From a virus: a stretch of 24,129 nt of DNA. Below the pieces are notes generated by a model that saw nothing but the letters and a program-made list of their open reading frames with translations, was not told the origin of the DNA and searched no databases. The stretch covers positions 1 to 24,129 of IMG/VR virus record IMGVR_UViG_3300050018_000004; one strand, written 5' to 3'. Positions 22,046 to 24,129 of the stretch are shown one piece after another (the stretch's first letter is position 1; each line of letters begins with the position of its first letter). A program made the position numbers and the translations under genes.

Positions 22046-22770
22046 CAGTCGTTCAAAGTTTATGGATGGGCAGTGGAAGTTTGTCCGACGTGGAGAGACT
22101 GGCTATAAACTCATTCATAAAAAATGGCCATGAATTTCATCTGTACACCTACGGACATATGGAGAACGTACCCACAGCAGCCATTGTAAAGGATGCAAAC
22201 GAGATAATTCCACAGGATAAGTCCTTCGTGATAAACCCTGTGGCTCACGTCAACGGATGTTACTCCAGCTTTTCAGACTTCTTCCGATGGAAGTTGATAC
22301 TCGACAGAGGTGGATGGTGGGTAGATTGCGACCTAGTGTGCCTAAAGCCTTTTGACATCACCAGTGAGTACGTGTTTGTCGGAGGTCAGGGCAAACCCGG
22401 ATCAGACGACTGTATTGCCAGCCATGTATTCAGGTCTCCAAAGGGCAGCGCCATTATGCAGTGGAGTTGGGAACAATGCCAGACTATGAACCCACACACA
22501 ATGTCATGGGGAGCAGGTGGACCGCCGTTGATTACAGAAGCAGTTGACAAGTTTGGGTTCTTGAAGGACATCTTACCCCTAATGCAGTTCTGCCCCATAC
22601 ACTACCGAGACTTTCCGGCAGCGTGGTTAACGCCAGATGCCCCACCCCTGCCCGATGTGTACGCCATACATTTCTTCAGCAGTCAATGGCGCATCAAAGG
22701 AATAGACAAAAATGGGACGTACCCTGCAACGTGTCTTTACGAGCAACTTAAAAAGAGATTCAGCAGTTAA
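22042..22770 (+). CDS. GT32-type glycosyltransferase, 242 aa
   Basis: DXD-containing transferase related to the OCH1 / alpha-1,4-galactosyltransferase group (GT32). It begins VVQSLWMGSGSLSDVERLAI. It has the DXD site in GGWWVDCDLVCLKPF (Asp95 and Asp97), preceded by SDFFRWKLILDRGG, a typical 'sD..Ry..L...GG.y.D.D' arrangement. A later GPPLITEAVDKFG and a C-terminal HFFSSQWRIKG follow the family order. ATG 22042 overlaps the previous stop (ATGA) with AAAGG upstream. It probably extends the glycan with an alpha-linked hexose or HexNAc. Soluble, no signal peptide. Confidence 0.82.
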   Translation: MTVVQSLWMGSGSLSDVERLAINSFIKNGHEFHLYTYGHMENVPTAAIVKDANEIIPQDKSFVINPVAHVNGCYSSFSDFFRWKLILDRGGWWVDCDLVCLKPFDITSEYVFVGGQGKPGSDDCIASHVFRSPKGSAIMQWSWEQCQTMNPHTMSWGAGGPPLITEAVDKFGFLKDILPLMQFCPIHYRDFPAAWLTPDAPPLPDVYAIHFFSSQWRIKGIDKNGTYPATCLYEQLKKRFSS

Positions 22771-22783
22771 CACGGAGACTCAG

Positions 22784-23560
22784 ATGTTCAAGACAGTAAC
22801 CATAGGCGGAACTCTACACAATCACTTTGCAGATCAGGTCAGACCTGTGTCCATAGCCACCGACACCTTCGACTTCACCGACACCACAGAGTACAAGGTT
22901 TTTTACCAACTTGAGCCGCCTGACATTGTGCCTACGGAACAGGCATTGCTAGACAGCCATACGTTTTACGACCTTATCCTAGCATGGAACCAAAGAGTGC
23001 TAGACGGGTGCCCAAATAACGCGCACAAGTTCATCTTTGGGACATGCCGATGGGCAGAAGACCCAGCCGATGACTGCGATGTGTCTAAGAAGCAGTTCGC
23101 CGCGTCTTACTTGACCAGTTCCAAGACGATGTGCAAGGGACACCACTTCAGACACGATGTTTTCAACGGTCTATCAGCGCAGGTTGGACAAGTTCCTATT
23201 ACCAAGCACATGTCACCTCCGTATGTAGAAGACAAAAAGGAGTTTCTGTATCCTTTCCAGTACGCCATCGTCATGGAGAATGGCAGGCGCACTAACTGGA
23301 TAACAGAAAAGTTGATTGACTGCTTGGTGTCACGTACGATTCCGATCTATTGGGGCTGTCCCAACGTCGGAGAGTACTTCAACACAGACAGCATACTGTC
23401 GTTCGAGACACAAAGTGATCTCATGGCAGTTTTGGGACAACTTTCGTCAAGTTTTTATGCATCAAAACTTGACGCAATTGACGCCAACCTGCACGAAGCT
23501 ATGAAGTACACCAATCTGCACAAACGGATTGATGAAGAGATAAGGAAAAGACTGCAATAG
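22784..23560 (+). CDS. Alpha-1,3-fucosyltransferase, GT10 family, 258 aa
   Basis: Adds fucose in alpha-1,3 linkage to GlcNAc or Glc-type residues. The diagnostic GT10 motif is present at about residues 155-185: FQYAIVMENGRRTNWITEKL, then a IPIYWGCPNVGEYFN tail. The N-terminal part (MFKTVTIGGTLHNHFADQVR) and the FGTCRWAED region fit a GT-B fold with the acceptor side first. Length is shorter than Helicobacter enzymes (about 350 and over) because their heptad repeats and membrane tail are lacking. ATG 22784 lies directly after CGGAGACTCAG; an upstream in-frame extension would overlap the previous gene. Together with the GT11 enzyme it could make doubly fucosylated, Lewis-like ends. Confidence 0.9.
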   Translation: MFKTVTIGGTLHNHFADQVRPVSIATDTFDFTDTTEYKVFYQLEPPDIVPTEQALLDSHTFYDLILAWNQRVLDGCPNNAHKFIFGTCRWAEDPADDCDVSKKQFAASYLTSSKTMCKGHHFRHDVFNGLSAQVGQVPITKHMSPPYVEDKKEFLYPFQYAIVMENGRRTNWITEKLIDCLVSRTIPIYWGCPNVGEYFNTDSILSFETQSDLMAVLGQLSSSFYASKLDAIDANLHEAMKYTNLHKRIDEEIRKRLQ

Positions 23561-23572
23561 GGGACGACTCAG

Positions 23573-24129
23573 ATGATTACACTAGGTACTCTATCAATCA
23601 GCGACCAAGGTAAGAAGTACGTAAATGATTGCCTCGATAACAACAGACTTTCTCGTGGAAAGTACACGGAAAAGTTTGAGCAGGACTTTGCTAGGCTGCA
23701 CGACTGCAAATACGGTGTATTCTGCAACAGCGGCACGTCGGCATTGCAGATTGCATTGGCAACGCTTAAAGAACGACACAAAGACGATTACCAAGATGAC
23801 TCCGAGGTCTTGGTCCCTGCAATTACTTTCATAGCCACGTCGAACGTGGTGATCCAGAACAACTTGAGGCCAGTATTCGTGGACGTGGACCCTGTTACGT
23901 TCAACATGGACCCAGAGAAGATCGCAGACAAGATCACACCACGGACTAGAGCCATCATTCCAGTTCATCTCTTCGGTCTCCCGGCCAACATGCCACGCAT
24001 CATGATGATTGCTAAACACTGGGGCTTGGATGTGATTGAGGACTCCTGCGAGACAATGTTTGCAGGCATTAACGGTAGGTCAGTCGGCACGTTTGGTAAC
24101 ATGGCGTGCTTCAGCACTTACGTCGCGCA
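23573..24129 (+). CDS. DegT/DnrJ/EryC1/StrS-family PLP enzyme, N-terminal part (3' truncated by window)
   Basis: Sugar-modifying PLP enzyme, fold-type I; 185 residues are visible. Family marks: CNSGTSALQIAL (phosphate cup), VLVPAITFIATSNVV, PVHLFGLPANM, and IEDSCETMF with the PLP-binding Asp157. The window ends at CFSTYVA followed by the partial codon CA-. In this family the PLP-bound Lys is the seventh residue counted from FS (FSxxxxK). Here that codon can only be His or Gln, as in the sugar 3-dehydratases ColD and RfbH, which have His. If confirmed, the substrate would be GDP-4-keto-6-deoxymannose from Gmd, giving a 3,6-dideoxy sugar rather than perosamine. GGGACGACTCAG precedes ATG. The family call is firm; the reaction type is inference. 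Confidence 0.85.
   Translation, partial: MITLGTLSISDQGKKYVNDCLDNNRLSRGKYTEKFEQDFARLHDCKYGVFCNSGTSALQIALATLKERHKDDYQDDSEVLVPAITFIATSNVVIQNNLRPVFVDVDPVTFNMDPEKIADKITPRTRAIIPVHLFGLPANMPRIMMIAKHWGLDVIEDSCETMFAGINGRSVGTFGNMACFSTYVA

Noticed and set aside
7004-23580. GACTC in the start element as a CcrM-type (GANTC) methylation mark
   Set aside because: The conserved bases extend beyond GANTC, some copies read AACTCA instead, and nothing shows an alphaproteobacterial host.
23594-24019. 141-codon minus-strand frame opposite the DegT-family gene
   Set aside because: The + strand encodes a clear DegT-family enzyme here; the reverse frame has no recognisable product or ribosome site.

Overview
This is a piece of a tailed double-stranded DNA phage or prophage (Caudoviricetes). 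It starts inside a large terminase gene. Portal, scaffold-like and major capsid genes follow, then neck and tail candidates and a holin-like membrane protein. Every gene I can support is on the + strand. Genes are packed with ATGA or TAATG stop/start overlaps, so the window reads as one late operon or a few. I see no bacterial housekeeping genes, tRNAs, integrase, insertion sequences or CRISPR array. The host cannot be named from the sequence.

Region 1 (1-9009): the C-terminal two thirds of the terminase, then small zinc-ribbon, coiled-coil and His/Glu-rich proteins. Next come an AT-rich endonuclease VII-type HNH gene behind a structured leader, a two-repeat beta-rich small protein with a one-repeat paralogue further on, several tiny proteins, the portal, and a scaffold-like protein. 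A five-codon minigene with a near-perfect Shine-Dalgarno overlaps the ribosome site of the next small gene.

Region 2 (9010-16482): the major capsid protein, with related hairpins on both sides, then a small acidic protein, an exported cysteine-rich protein, and a protein ending in a GroES-like co-chaperonin domain. Two proteins of unknown role and one with a C-terminal zinc-binding motif follow. A strongly structured 246-nt gap precedes a possible head-tail adaptor, a 35-residue zinc ribbon, a fibre-like protein and the holin-like protein.

Region 3 (16494-24129, continuing beyond the window): a glycan locus expressed in line with the late genes. It holds a GT31-like/GT2 fusion, a GT-A transferase, a GT11 alpha-1,2-fucosyltransferase, a mini zinc-finger protein, GDP-mannose 4,6-dehydratase, GDP-L-fucose synthase, a second GT31-like enzyme, a GT32 enzyme, a GT10 alpha-1,3-fucosyltransferase and the start of a DegT-family PLP enzyme. 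Gmd and Fcl together would supply GDP-L-fucose, and the two fucosyltransferases would use it. The last two bases suggest the DegT enzyme lacks the usual PLP lysine, as in the 3-dehydratases of the colitose type. The locus therefore looks able to build a fucose- (or colitose-) decorated oligosaccharide for the virion or the host surface.

A recurrent element, GGA(GA)CTCA just before ATG, sits at about a dozen gene starts in all three regions. It is more conserved than a ribosome site needs to be.
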